55,937 nt of DNA from an uncultured Candidatus Saccharibacteria bacterium (GTDB lineage: Bacteria; Patescibacteriota; Saccharimonadia; Saccharimonadales; Saccharimonadaceae), in contig CANENS010000009.1 of the NCBI GenBank assembly GCA_947428935.1, forward strand, positions 1 through 55,937. Direction: 5' to 3'. Position 1 is the first letter of the stretch, and every line of letters starts with the position of its first letter. This document shows, piece by piece, positions 7,040 through 16,102 of the stretch. The position numbers and the translations under genes are program-made. Under the pieces are notes generated by a model. It ran no database searches. It saw only the letters and a list, made by a program, of their open reading frames with translations, and was not told the origin of the DNA.

Positions 7040-7954
7040 ATGGCAAAACGTGATTATTATGAAATTTTGGGGGTAGGGAAAAACGCTTCGGACGACGAAA
7101 TCAAGAAGGCGTATCGCAAGCTGGCGCTCAAATATCATCCGGACAAAAATCCCGGCAACAAAGAAGCCGAGGAGAAATTCAAAGAAGTTTCGGAAGCACA
7201 CGAAGTTTTGTCTGATAAGCAAAAACGGGCGCGTTATGATCAGTTTGGGCACGCTGGGGTGGGCGGCGCTGGCTCCGCAGCCGGAAATCCTTTCGAAAAT
7301 GGAAGTTTTAATTTCAACGGGCAGGGCTTTAACTTCGATTTTGGCGGTAGTGGTGGTTTGGACGACATTCTAGGTTCCATTTTCGGATTCGGCGGAGGCC
7401 AGCGCCGCCCCGCGCGAGGCGCCGACCACCGGACGGTCGTGGTGCTTACTTTTGAGGAGGCTGTCTTTGGCGCTACCAAGACCATCAACGTCGGGGGCAA
7501 AGAGCTTAAGATCAAGATCCCGGAAGGGATTGATGACGGCATGTCGATTCGTCTTAGCGGAAAGGGAGGCGCCGCGCCCAAAGGCGGCACCAAAGGCGAT
7601 CTTTACGTTGTAGTGCGGGTGAAGCCACACAAGCATTTGACGCGCGAAGGTAGCATTATCCTCTCAGAAGTGAAAATTTCCATGGTTGATGCAGCGCTCG
7701 GCACCGAGATTGATGTCGAGACGGTGGATGGCGATGTACGGATGCGAGTACCGGCAGGCACCCAATCAGGCACGCCATTTAAACTTTCGGGTCACGGCGT
7801 GCCACTGATGCGTAGCGACGGTGATCGTGGTCCGCACATTGTGACCGTGATCGTGGAAACGCCAAAGAATTTGACCAAGCATCAAAAAGAACTGCTCGAG
7901 GAATTCCGCAGTGGCGCGAAGGCCAAGGGGAAGAAGCGCGGATTCTGGGGGTAG
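7040..7954 (+). CDS. DnaJ-like co-chaperone without zinc finger (CbpA/DjlB type)
   Basis: This 304-residue type II J-protein would stimulate Hsp70 (DnaK) ATPase activity and deliver unfolded substrates. It starts with a J-domain ([20 protein letters not shown]) with the catalytic HPD in [10 protein letters not shown] Gly/Phe-rich linker follows (about residues 75-120). Two beta-sandwich substrate-binding domains come next ([54 protein letters not shown]). The CxxCxGxG zinc repeats of classical DnaJ are absent. ATG 7040 is the start of J-domain homology. An upstream in-frame ATG at 6953 lies inside the promoter. No dnaK or grpE is adjacent in this window. Confidence 0.92.
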   Translation: MAKRDYYEILGVGKNASDDEIKKAYRKLALKYHPDKNPGNKEAEEKFKEVSEAHEVLSDKQKRARYDQFGHAGVGGAGSAAGNPFENGSFNFNGQGFNFDFGGSGGLDDILGSIFGFGGGQRRPARGADHRTVVVLTFEEAVFGATKTINVGGKELKIKIPEGIDDGMSIRLSGKGGAAPKGGTKGDLYVVVRVKPHKHLTREGSIILSEVKISMVDAALGTEIDVETVDGDVRMRVPAGTQSGTPFKLSGHGVPLMRSDGDRGPHIVTVIVETPKNLTKHQKELLEEFRSGAKAKGKKRGFWG

Positions 7955-8008
7955 TGGACTGGATCCCAGGCGGCAAACTATCTCAGAAAATACAGCAATA
8001 AAAAAATA

Positions 8009-8034
8009 GGGTTGCTCACACGTGTGAGCAACCC
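8009..8034 (-). terminator. 26-bp perfect palindrome terminator
   Basis: GGGTTGCTCACAC (8009-8021) pairs perfectly with its mirror (8022-8034). On the minus strand it is followed by TATTTTTTTATT, a rho-independent terminator for the DUF1704 gene. It may also end the DnaJ-like gene from the other side. Confidence 0.85.
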
Positions 8035-8055
8035 ATGCATGGGTTGGCAGTTACA

Positions 8056-9432
8056 CTAATCGCAGTTCGCTAACAGTATTCCTGCGATATTTGTCAAAAC
8101 GTCTACGCGTCGACGATATTTAACGTCGGTCGGCTTAATCTTGAACACCTGCGATAAAGTTTCCAAATCGCGAATCGACAGAGTACTAAACTCAAGCAAG
8201 TGCTCAAGCCCAGCATCGAACAGATCCTCCGCTAGCATCCGCCCAGAAAAATACGCCTGATCTTTCGTGAAGGCATAGCGCCGAGGATTTTTGCTGGTGT
8301 CTGTCAGACCGCGATAGATCCGCGAACAAACTTTCCAGACCCGCACTTCGAGTTCATCTTCGCCCGGTTCTTGACCAGCCGCCCGCATAAGTGGGTAAAG
8401 GCGTGTCGCCGCCTCCGAAAAGCTATATTCAGCAAGAGCGAGCCCGATCGTCGACAGCGCCCACGGTTTCGCCATGTCTTTCTTCACGCCCTCGAGCATA
8501 TACTTCGCTTGGTGCTCGATCAGCATAGCATGCCCTTCGTAGAGCGTTTCATCGGCCGGCTTCAAGGCGCCACCGCCAATTAGCGGCAAAATCGCCTGTG
8601 CGTTCTCCGAAGCGCGCCAATGCCCCTCAATCTCATGCGCAATCAACTCCAAGAGCTTCAGTCCACTAACCTCGCGCGTATGTGGGATAACAACGATTGG
8701 TCCAACCGAAGATTTGTCCCGCACATCAATTGACGTCGCCGAGGTGCTGACCTCAATCGGGCGCGTCCTCTCGATACCGTACTGTTTCGCCACGATCCAG
8801 AAGTAGTTACGAATTTCTTCAGGACCAATCTTCATGTTTCGCAGTTCTTTGCGATCATAGTCGCTCAACAGCGCAAAGTCATGTTTCTTTGTACGCGCCG
8901 ATCCGGCTTCGACCAGTCTTTCTGCTTCGGCATTTGCAGCTTCAAGCAGCTCGGACTGTACCCCAGGGAATATGGTCTCCATGGTGGTATTCAGGAATGA
9001 CATATCCTGCTCTAATATGGCTCCCGCGCATCCGATGATATAATCTGCCTCTCGAAAGCGGTTTTTGATCATCTCGACGATGGCGCGGTCTTCAGGCCCT
9101 TTATATTTTGAGTCTGCGCATATGAATAGAAAGTCTCCGTCAAGCCTGGACAGCTGTGCCCTTTTCGCACTCACCGTCTCCAACAAATCAGTATTGTACC
9201 GGAAAACCGGGTCTGTGAAGAGACCTTTCCTTGCCAGCTCCAGCCACTTTTCCTTTTCCTCAGTGGCATTCACCGGTGTTACCATCTCAACCAGATTCAG
9301 TCCAGCTGAAATCTCCGCCAGCTCTTCTAAAGCCTCTCTCAGACTGCCTGACATTAGGCCCTTAGCCTCACTAATCGGAATCTCCGCCTTCTTCTGACCT
9401 TCACGAATATTCTCAACTGCCTTTGTTGACAA
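8056..9432 (-). CDS. DUF1704 / MATCAP-like metallopeptidase
   Basis: The protein of about 458 residues belongs to the DUF1704 (KIAA0895-like) family, which includes the tubulin carboxypeptidase MATCAP and bacterial proteins once called flavohemoglobin-expression modulators. The zinc site is visible as LIAHEIEGHWRASE (an HExxxH-type site), followed about 30 residues later by DETLYEGHAMLIEH in place of the usual QEGLA motif; its Glu is the likely third ligand. The C-terminal half is helical. No ATG is available. TTG 9432 lies nine bases after AAAGGGG, while TTG 9441 touches it, so 9432 is preferred. Promoter at 9485-9513, terminator at 8009-8034, so it is transcribed alone. The bacterial substrate is unknown. 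Confidence 0.85.
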   Translation of the reverse strand: MSTKAVENIREGQKKAEIPISEAKGLMSGSLREALEELAEISAGLNLVEMVTPVNATEEKEKWLELARKGLFTDPVFRYNTDLLETVSAKRAQLSRLDGDFLFICADSKYKGPEDRAIVEMIKNRFREADYIIGCAGAILEQDMSFLNTTMETIFPGVQSELLEAANAEAERLVEAGSARTKKHDFALLSDYDRKELRNMKIGPEEIRNYFWIVAKQYGIERTRPIEVSTSATSIDVRDKSSVGPIVVIPHTREVSGLKLLELIAHEIEGHWRASENAQAILPLIGGGALKPADETLYEGHAMLIEHQAKYMLEGVKKDMAKPWALSTIGLALAEYSFSEAATRLYPLMRAAGQEPGEDELEVRVWKVCSRIYRGLTDTSKNPRRYAFTKDQAYFSGRMLAEDLFDAGLEHLLEFSTLSIRDLETLSQVFKIKPTDVKYRRRVDVLTNIAGILLANCD

Positions 9433-9484
9433 ATAAATCAACCCCTTTCTTAAAGATCTAAACTATACAGTAGTTCCGTCTCCC

Positions 9485-9513
9485 ATTAAAGCACACATGG
9501 CCAAAAAAGTCAA
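9485..9513 (-). promoter_or_regulatory. promoter of the DUF1704 gene
   Basis: On the minus strand, TTGACT (9513-9508), a 17-base spacer ending in CATGTGTGC, and TTTAAT (9490-9485). It closely resembles the promoter at 608-636 (TTGACTTTTT and ATGTGTGCT in common). Confidence 0.8.
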
Positions 9514-9636
9514 TAGGTAAAGTAAAAAAACCTCCTAAAAAGCAAAAAAATGGCTAAAAATCGCCTCAAATTTTAAGAAAAAGCGTTTATTCTATAGACA
9601 AAAGAGAAAAACTGTGCTATAATGGAAAGATAAGTT

Positions 9637-10164
9637 ATGAAAAAATCACTCATCATCGGAAATAGCACTAAAGTTACCATCGCAGGAATCCAAGATATCC
9701 CGGCCAAAATCGACACTGGCGCGGAATATTCGTCGGTCTGGGCGACTAACATTCATCTTAATGAGCAGGGGAAATTAGCTTTTCATCTCTTGGGGCCGGC
9801 GCATCCGCTCTATACCGGCAAGACTGTGACGGTTGACGACTTTTACGCTGTCAATATCCGTAATTCCACTGGTTATAATTACGTCCGCTATTTGGTTCAG
9901 CTGCCTGTCAAGATTAAGGGCCGGCGCATCCGCGCTAGCTTTAGTCTCGCGGACCGCAGCCGTAATAATTTCCCGGTCTTGATTGGCCGCCGTTTGCTTA
10001 AGGGTAAGTTCCTGGTTGACGTCTCGGAGCTAGAGGTGCCGTATCCTCCACGCATCCTTGACCAGAAGCTAAACGCCGAGCTAAAATCTGATCCGCGGAG
10101 TTTTCACGATAAATATATGGCGAATCCAGAGCAGCCGGAAACCGACCACACACCCGCGAACTAA
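9637..10164 (+). CDS. RimB-like pepsin-fold protease (RimK-associated, DUF785)
   Basis: This 175-residue protein matches the ATP-dependent zinc protease / RimB family (DUF785), retropepsin-like proteins usually encoded next to RimK. The aspartyl-protease-type motif AKIDTGAEYSSVWA lies at about residues 24-37, and the second conserved block FPVLIGRRLLKGKFLVDVS lies near 113-131. RimB in other bacteria removes glutamates added to ribosomal protein S6 by RimK. Here rimK follows 35 bases later but has its own leaderless promoter. An extended -10 (TGTGCTATAATGG, TATAAT 9618-9623) drives this gene, with no strong Shine-Dalgarno. Family assignment is good; the substrate is inferred from context. Confidence 0.85.
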   Translation: MKKSLIIGNSTKVTIAGIQDIPAKIDTGAEYSSVWATNIHLNEQGKLAFHLLGPAHPLYTGKTVTVDDFYAVNIRNSTGYNYVRYLVQLPVKIKGRRIRASFSLADRSRNNFPVLIGRRLLKGKFLVDVSELEVPYPPRILDQKLNAELKSDPRSFHDKYMANPEQPETDHTPAN

Positions 10165-10193
10165 TTGACTTTTGCTCTGACCGCGAGTAAAAT
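10165..10193 (+). promoter_or_regulatory. leaderless promoter of the RimK-like gene
   Basis: TTGACT (10165-10170), a 17-base spacer, TAAAAT (10188-10193), then six bases and ATG at 10200. Transcription should start at the A of the ATG. Confidence 0.8.
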
Positions 10194-10199
10194 AAAGAC

Positions 10200-11108
10200 A
10201 TGAAGATTGCGATTTTGTCGAATGGTAATGCGAATTACTCTACAAAACGTCTGGTGGAAGAGGCTAGAAATCGCGGACACAAAGTTCGGGTGGTAAAATA
10301 CAAAAACTGTTATCTTTCTTTGGACGAAAGTCATCCCACGATTTTTTACAAAGGGGAAGAACTAACCGGGTTTGATGTGGTGATCCCGCGAATTGCTAAT
10401 AGTATGACACGCTATGGCTGTGCGATTGTGCGGCAGTTCGAAATGCAAGGAGTTTGGACTGCTTCTAGCTCGATTGCGATTATGCGCTCGCGCGACAAAT
10501 TACGTTCGCAGCAAATTATGATCAAAGCGGGAGTAGACATGCCAAAAACTTTAGTTTCACGCAATACGACCGATATCGATGATCTTTTGGACCAAATCAA
10601 CCTCCCGGTGATCATTAAGCTCGCCTCGGGAACGCACGGAAATGGCGTAGTCTTAGCCGAGACCAAGAAAGCGGCGAAGTCGACTTTGCAAGCCTTTTAT
10701 CTTTATAACGAAGACGGCACTAATATTTTGCTGCAGGAGTACGTTGAAGAATCAGCCGGGACCGATATCCGCGCGTTCGTAGTTGGCTCGCGCGTGGTAG
10801 CGAGTATGCGGCGGCAATCGCTGGATGATGACTTTCGTAGCAATTTGCACAAAGGTGGTGAGGGCGCGAGTGTGCGGTTAACACCAGAAGAGCGCCACGT
10901 TGCGGTCAAAGCCGCGAAGGCTATGGGCCTGCATATTGCCGGGGTGGATCTTATGCGCTCGAAACGTGGCCCGTTAGTACTTGAGGTAAACGCTTCGCCA
11001 GGTTTTGGCGTGGAAAAGGTGACCGGACGCAATGTGGCTGGGAAGATTATCGAGTATGTCGAGCACAATTGCACCAGGCGCAACCCCAAGGATCGCATCG
11101 GCGCTTAA
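10200..11108 (+). CDS. rimK: RimK-family ATP-grasp glutamate ligase
   Basis: This 302-residue ATP-grasp enzyme has the length and motifs of RimK, which adds glutamate residues to the C-terminus of ribosomal protein S6. Visible are the N-terminal pre-ATP-grasp domain (MKIAILSNGNANYSTKRL), VVIPRIANSMTRYGCAIVRQ, the nucleotide lysine region INLPVIIKLASGTHGNGVVL, LLQEYVEESAGTDIRAFVVG, SNLHKGGEGASVRLTPEE and the metal site LVLEVNASPGFGVEKVTG. The RimB-like protease gene directly upstream supports the assignment. Related ATP-grasp ligases (LysX, glutathione synthase-like) are possible alternatives, but the GADIRxFVVG and EVNxSPG pattern fits RimK best. Confidence 0.88.
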   Translation: MKIAILSNGNANYSTKRLVEEARNRGHKVRVVKYKNCYLSLDESHPTIFYKGEELTGFDVVIPRIANSMTRYGCAIVRQFEMQGVWTASSSIAIMRSRDKLRSQQIMIKAGVDMPKTLVSRNTTDIDDLLDQINLPVIIKLASGTHGNGVVLAETKKAAKSTLQAFYLYNEDGTNILLQEYVEESAGTDIRAFVVGSRVVASMRRQSLDDDFRSNLHKGGEGASVRLTPEERHVAVKAAKAMGLHIAGVDLMRSKRGPLVLEVNASPGFGVEKVTGRNVAGKIIEYVEHNCTRRNPKDRIGA

Positions 11109-11130
11109 TCGGATTTTATATTTTTAGGGA

Positions 11131-11148
11131 AAACATAAATACTTTAAT
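11131..11148 (+). promoter_or_regulatory. 18-bp motif shared upstream of both beta-helix genes
   Basis: AAACATAAATACTTTAAT at 11131-11148 is identical to 13040-13057. One copy lies upstream of each of the two related beta-helix genes, 65 and 22 bases before the respective -35 boxes. It could be a shared regulator site or a relic of gene duplication. Confidence 0.5.
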
Positions 11149-11213
11149 CTTAGTTTTTTGAAGTCTGGCATATATTATTATCGAAAAAAACATAAGGATT
11201 TTGTAAAAATCGA

Positions 11214-11242
11214 TTGACAAAACCGGCAAAGAGGACTAAAAT
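11214..11242 (+). promoter_or_regulatory. strong promoter of the surface protein gene
   Basis: TTGACA (11214-11219), a 17-base spacer and TAAAAT (11237-11242). Followed by AAGGAG ahead of ATG 11277. Confidence 0.85.
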
Positions 11243-11276
11243 AAACCCATAACCAGAGTTAATAAGGAGATTTTTT

Positions 11277-12743
11277 ATGAAAAGAAGCCAAGTTTTTGTC
11301 ACTTCGGCTCTTGCCCTTTCGCTTGGCATTGCGGGACTGATGCCAACCGTATCGACTTACGCCGATGGTAGTACCGCTTGTGATGCTGGCGATAAGTCTG
11401 TTAATGTCGCGGCCGATGCAACTTTTGCTAGCACGATCGACAATTTGAACGCGGCCGAACCAGGATCGGTAGAAATCACGACCGATGCAGATGGCAAAAC
11501 GGTCTATACCTTGAAGCAGAATATCTGTGTCAGTGGTACGGCTGCTGTTGCAGAAAAAGGTATGGTCGTGTCTGGCAATATTATCCTGGATCTAAGCGGC
11601 CATCATATCGCGACTGACGATGCTGATGCGCGGTTGATCAATGTTGGCAAGAAAGATGGTGATTTGCAGAGTTCGATTGCAATCAAGGGTGCTGGTACGG
11701 TCGCCGCGAGTAAGGGAATTCCAGTGCGCGTTTATGGTGGCACCGCTGCGGGCAAAGTGCAAAACGCAGTTGATTTGAGCAACAAAGCCGTGCTTGATGG
11801 CGATGTTTATGGTTTGATGATAGGCGCTAATAGCAACAACAGCGCTCATGACGTTACTGTTACGGCTAGCGATAGTACAATTAAAGGCGCTCAAGGTGGT
11901 ATGTATGTGAACGGTAATGCTCAGGATGGCGACGTGAATATTTCCATTGAGAACGGTTCGACTGTTTCTGGCGGCACTGATTCGGGTATTTATGCTGCAG
12001 GTAAGGCGGAATGGATAATTGATAACTCTACCGTCACTGGCTATACTGGCATTAGTGCCAAAGCTGGGACGTTCACTCTGAACAATGCTAACGTCACGGG
12101 CAACGGTGCGAAACAAACGCCTGATCCAGCCAATAGTAATGGCATGGGTGAGACTGGCGCCGCGATCGCGATCGAGAGCAACCCAAGTTATGCCGGCGGG
12201 GTTAATATGACCATCAATGGCGGTACTTACACTAGCGCACATAACAGTACTTTCTTAAATTACCAGAATGGTAATTATACTGGCGATGGTGAGATCGAAA
12301 ATCTGACGGTTAACTACGGTCAGTTTAACAGCGCACCTGGCGAGCCGGTTTTCGCGGGCTTCGACAATGGTAAAGCTGCTGAAAACACTTTGGTGGCAGG
12401 CGGCACTTTTAGCAGCAACACTGGTATCGATCAATTCCTGCCGGCGGGTTCCGAACTCTCGCAGGATGCCAACGGTAACTTTATCGTGGTTCGTCCAAAC
12501 GGCATGGGCTCGAATGCGGAGCAAGGTAATGCTAACTCGAACCAAACTAGTGCTGAGCAGGATACCGATCAGGCAGCTAAGGCGGCTGATGCTCCCGAAA
12601 CTGGTGCCAGCGTTAAGGGTGAGGCCAGTGCCAAATCTTCTGCTACTTCGATTATGGCCAAAATTGCAACCGCGATCACTATGGCTGGTATTGGCGTCTT
12701 CTACGCACGTCGCCGTGCTGAGCAGCGCAAGCATAACGCTTAA
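11277..12743 (+). CDS. secreted beta-helix surface protein with sortase-type tail
   Basis: This 488-residue protein has a signal peptide (MKRSQVFVTSALALSLGIAG, cleavage probably near residue 29). A long region follows of short beta-strand repeats typical of right-handed parallel beta-helices (ILDLSGHHIA, VRVYGGTAAG, YGLMIGANSNNS, MYVNGNAQDG, MTINGGTYTSAHN). The C-terminus carries APETG at about residues 439-443, a hydrophobic stretch (about 459-479) and a basic tail (RRRAEQRKHNA). That is the layout of an LPxTG-like sortase substrate. It is probably anchored to the envelope and may contact the host cell. Own strong promoter and terminator. A paralogue lies at 13146-16091. The ligand is unknown, and the sortase is not in this window. 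Confidence 0.85.
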   Translation: MKRSQVFVTSALALSLGIAGLMPTVSTYADGSTACDAGDKSVNVAADATFASTIDNLNAAEPGSVEITTDADGKTVYTLKQNICVSGTAAVAEKGMVVSGNIILDLSGHHIATDDADARLINVGKKDGDLQSSIAIKGAGTVAASKGIPVRVYGGTAAGKVQNAVDLSNKAVLDGDVYGLMIGANSNNSAHDVTVTASDSTIKGAQGGMYVNGNAQDGDVNISIENGSTVSGGTDSGIYAAGKAEWIIDNSTVTGYTGISAKAGTFTLNNANVTGNGAKQTPDPANSNGMGETGAAIAIESNPSYAGGVNMTINGGTYTSAHNSTFLNYQNGNYTGDGEIENLTVNYGQFNSAPGEPVFAGFDNGKAAENTLVAGGTFSSNTGIDQFLPAGSELSQDANGNFIVVRPNGMGSNAEQGNANSNQTSAEQDTDQAAKAADAPETGASVKGEASAKSSATSIMAKIATAITMAGIGVFYARRRAEQRKHNA

Positions 12744-12765
12744 TACTCTCAAAAATAAAATTAAA

Positions 12766-12796
12766 ACGAGCCCCTTTCAAGGGGCTCGTTTTTTTG
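12766..12796 (+). terminator. rho-independent terminator
   Basis: ACGAGCCCC (12766-12774) pairs with GGGGCTCGT (12781-12789), followed by a run of seven T residues. Confidence 0.95.
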
Positions 12797-12817
12797 TGTT
12801 AAAAAATTACTCATAAT

Positions 12818-12974
12818 TTACAAAATACCTTTTTTCAAAACCTGGAGTATACTAATCAAATACAAAAGTATACTCTTTTGTATTTGAAAAATACCAAAAA
12901 TGACAGGGGCGATTTAATACATGTACTCATCAGTAAACTTTTCTAGGCTAGGAGTAAGATTTTGGAAGTGGGAA
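12818..12974 (+). repeat. left arm of a 157-bp inverted repeat
   Basis: This arm is the reverse complement of 16103-16260 with only two substitutions and one single-base indel. It contains an internal 28-bp near-palindrome (AAATACAAAAG...CTTTTGTATTT, about 12857-12884) and AGTATACT twice. Together the arms bound a 3.4-kb segment holding one gene. No ORF lies in the arm. Confidence 0.95.
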
Positions 12975-13039
12975 AACACCCCAAAAACACTCTAGAGAAT
13001 GTTTATGAAAAGGTCATCAAAACAAAATTGAATTATTTT

Positions 13040-13057
13040 AAACATAAATACTTTAAT
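13040..13057 (+). promoter_or_regulatory. second copy of the 18-bp motif
   Basis: Identical to 11131-11148. It lies 22 bases upstream of the -35 box at 13080. Confidence 0.5.
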
Positions 13058-13079
13058 ATAGGTATGACTAAAAATCAAC

Positions 13080-13108
13080 TTGCAAAAATTACGAAAGTTT
13101 GTTAAAAT
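13080..13108 (+). promoter_or_regulatory. promoter of the inverted-repeat-bounded gene
   Basis: TTGCAA (13080-13085), a 17-base spacer and TAAAAT (13103-13108). It lies between the inverted repeats, so it would turn around together with the gene if the segment inverted. Confidence 0.7.
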
Positions 13109-13145
13109 AATACTATGTTAGCGAAAGAGTGAAGAGAGTTATAGC

Positions 13146-16091
13146 ATGGGAAGAGCAAAAGCAACTAAAACTAGCACTGTCGAGCGTCGCACTAAGGCGC
13201 CAGCAGCTAAGACCTCATCAGTTCGCAAAAAAAATAAAACCGAGAAACGCACCCGCAAAAAAGCTCCCGCAGTGGCAGTTCTTGAAGAGGAAGCGTTAGC
13301 GGAAATTGAAGTGCCATACTTGGCGCCGCCCGTACGAGTCGAGCAGCCCAGTTTGGAAACCTTGTTGGGCACCGACAACCCGAATTACGTTGATTATAAT
13401 CCTAATGGCATTAAAAGTGCGGAAGAATTGATTTCGGCCTTGCAGGATACTGCACACCCTTATCCGCATCTTGTCTTGGCCGAGGAAATTTTTACTGATA
13501 GTGACATTGTGATTAGCCGCGATGTGACTTTGGATCTTAATGGTCATAATTTAATCGCGACGAGAAGCGGTAGCCAAGCCTTGCAGATCAAAAGCGGGAA
13601 TGTAGTTTTGACTGGTGGAGGGAAGGAAAGCCGGATTTTTGCTGAAGCGCCGGGTAGCTTGGCCGTACGGATTTATGGATCGTCAAACGCTTTGGTCACG
13701 GAGCATGCGCGAGTAACGATTGACCGCGACGTTACCTTATTTGCTTCCGGTTCGTATGGAGTTTTGGTGCGTGCTAATGTTAATGCTTGTTACGGCGTAG
13801 TGCTGAATCTGCGAGGCAGAATTATCGCGCGTGATGGCATTGCGATTCATGAAAATGTTCAGAATGTACAGGGTGCGCCGATCATGAATATTGAAGATGG
13901 CGCGGAGATTGCCGCGGAATATACCGCAATTCGCTCGAATGGTTACAGTATTTGGCATATTGGTAATGTGGAGCTGACCGGAAATTATGGACTGAGCATG
14001 CGAGCGGGCGTGGCGAATTTGAATAATACCCAGATTGCGACTAGCGGTCTCGATTTGGGCGAAAAGGACGCCGCCATGATTAATAATCATGGCGGAGATT
14101 TCGAGGCTCTGCTCAGCGCGGTGCGAGATCCGGAAGCACTCGCGGAGATTAACGCCATGCTGGGGGGCGGCGCAATTAAAATCGAAAATCATCCTCAGTA
14201 TAGCAATAGCATCGCCGTAACAATTGACGGCGGAAGTTATGTTAGCCGGTCCGGTTATGTCTTTTTCGAAGATAATTGCCGCGCCGCCCCCCAGCAACTA
14301 GCCCACTCAGCTTTGCGAGATTTTACCATTCTCGGTGGTCAGTTCAGTGGGGCTCTGGGAGCCTTTAGTCCTGGGTTGAGCGAAATTGTACAAATTGAAG
14401 ATGGGAAATTTCTGGATTTACCGGCAGAACAGCAGCAATTGGTGCAGCTCGAGACGCGCCCAGAATTGTATGGCTATCGTGATCCAGAATTTGCACCGCA
14501 AAATAACCTATACTGGAACCAGGACAGCTCGCAAATTACCGCGTATACCGAGAATTTTCCCGCAAAATCCGCTTTTGCTACCGATTTGCCGAACTCGTAT
14601 AATCAGACCACTCCTGATATTACATCGGCTGTCATGGGGGATGCGCAAGAATATGATATGAGCGCAGATTGGTCAAATGATGCCGCATCGGAGAACTTAG
14701 CGTCTCGGACTAGCCAAGCCTCAGGGTTTTACGATCAAGCAACTGGTGATTTCGATATTCAGTCAGTACCTCAGCCACGAGACGTCGCGCTGCAAACATC
14801 AGCCGTGCAGGTGGAGGAAGTTTCGCCTGCTACGATTGCTGGAAAATTCGAGTCCGAAATAGCCCAAACTAGTAATTCGACTGTCGCCGATTTGGTCTCA
14901 GCCGAAGATGATCGGCACAATAAAGATTGGATCTTGGCGGATCGTGAGGAGGCGGACGATTTTGATTTCTTTTGGGATGACGAAGGTGTTGAAGATTTCT
15001 CAGAGATCGACCAAACAGCCGACTCAAACGGGTTTTTGGATTTTGAATATTTGCCGCACGAATCTGCTCGGCACGAAACCGCAATGAGCGATTTTGATCT
15101 CGAGGAAGCTTGGAATAGCGCCATGGAAAGCAGTAGTCGACATCCTTTCAAGAATCGGGAACGAGCCTCTAAGCGATCGGATGCAGATGCTCAAAATTTG
15201 CTTTTCTCGAAAAAGCCAGAACATCCGCTCGTTGATGCGTCGCATGACATGGCGGAAACGCCTAGTGATCCAGAAGGAACAACTTATCCTGCTCTACCCG
15301 TCGTTACTGTGGAAGCTGATCAGGAGGCCGCACTGGCTCAATCATCAGGCTTGGCCCCGCAGTTACCGGCCGCGCGGACGGCAACCGAGGATAATTCGGC
15401 GGCGGAAATCGCCCGGCTCAAAATGGCCTTGTCCGAAGCGATCAACATGGCGCGCGGCCTTAAAGTGACCGATTATGTTTCTGGCTTTACTGAGCTTCAG
15501 ACCACCATCCTGGTCGCGAGCACGGTTTACCTCGACCAAAATTCCACTTTAGAAAATATTCGCGACGTTACTTTTCGTCTGGCCTCTGCCTTGGAGCAAT
15601 TAGTCGAGCAGCCTACCATGGTTCCGACCCTAAATTCCTCAATCACAAACCCCGAAGTTTCATCGCCTTCCTATTTCTGCCTCATGGATAATGATTTAAT
15701 TTCGGCCAGTTATGAATTGAATCATTATTTAGCTACTTCGGCAAGCGGTAACACCGAAACGATGCTTGATCTTTCCAATTTGGAGCAAATCTCCGCGCAT
15801 ATTTTAGCTTTGTCGGAAGAAAATTACACGCAAAAGAGTTACACGCATCTTCTTGCGACTTTGTCTGATGCGCAGAGTTTAGTTGATGACACCGAAGTTA
15901 CGCAGGATAAGATTGACACTGCGGTTTATGAGCTGAATCTTGCGCTTTCGGCTTTGCAAGCGTCGCGACATCATCGTCGGATTCAAAAAACCAAGGTGCG
16001 CGTCGGGATTTTTGGCAGTTTGAAGGCTGGTGCCGCCGCCGGAATTTCGGCTTATCGTCATAGTCGTATCGGCTCACCTCAAAATCTCTAA
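13146..16091 (+). CDS. large beta-helix and FIVAR-like protein
   Basis: This 981-residue protein starts with a very basic, disordered stretch (residues 1-40, rich in Lys, Arg, Thr) and has no recognisable signal peptide. Residues about 110-430 form a beta-helix clearly related to the neighbouring surface protein (LDLNGHNLIA, VRIYGSS, YGVLVRANVNA, VTIDGGSYVSRSGYVFF). Residues about 440-740 are acidic and probably disordered. Two FIVAR-like three-helix units follow (about 752-820 and 875-940, the latter ending TQDKIDTAVYELNLALSAL), then a basic tail. FIVAR repeats are usual in cell-surface adhesins, so lack of a secretion signal is odd; export by another route or an internal role are both open. 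The gene is the only one between the 157-bp inverted repeats. Its start follows GAAGAGAG. Confidence 0.8.
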   Translation: MGRAKATKTSTVERRTKAPAAKTSSVRKKNKTEKRTRKKAPAVAVLEEEALAEIEVPYLAPPVRVEQPSLETLLGTDNPNYVDYNPNGIKSAEELISALQDTAHPYPHLVLAEEIFTDSDIVISRDVTLDLNGHNLIATRSGSQALQIKSGNVVLTGGGKESRIFAEAPGSLAVRIYGSSNALVTEHARVTIDRDVTLFASGSYGVLVRANVNACYGVVLNLRGRIIARDGIAIHENVQNVQGAPIMNIEDGAEIAAEYTAIRSNGYSIWHIGNVELTGNYGLSMRAGVANLNNTQIATSGLDLGEKDAAMINNHGGDFEALLSAVRDPEALAEINAMLGGGAIKIENHPQYSNSIAVTIDGGSYVSRSGYVFFEDNCRAAPQQLAHSALRDFTILGGQFSGALGAFSPGLSEIVQIEDGKFLDLPAEQQQLVQLETRPELYGYRDPEFAPQNNLYWNQDSSQITAYTENFPAKSAFATDLPNSYNQTTPDITSAVMGDAQEYDMSADWSNDAASENLASRTSQASGFYDQATGDFDIQSVPQPRDVALQTSAVQVEEVSPATIAGKFESEIAQTSNSTVADLVSAEDDRHNKDWILADREEADDFDFFWDDEGVEDFSEIDQTADSNGFLDFEYLPHESARHETAMSDFDLEEAWNSAMESSSRHPFKNRERASKRSDADAQNLLFSKKPEHPLVDASHDMAETPSDPEGTTYPALPVVTVEADQEAALAQSSGLAPQLPAARTATEDNSAAEIARLKMALSEAINMARGLKVTDYVSGFTELQTTILVASTVYLDQNSTLENIRDVTFRLASALEQLVEQPTMVPTLNSSITNPEVSSPSYFCLMDNDLISASYELNHYLATSASGNTETMLDLSNLEQISAHILALSEENYTQKSYTHLLATLSDAQSLVDDTEVTQDKIDTAVYELNLALSALQASRHHRRIQKTKVRVGIFGSLKAGAAAGISAYRHSRIGSPQNL

Positions 16092-16102
16092 AAATAAGAA
16101 AA

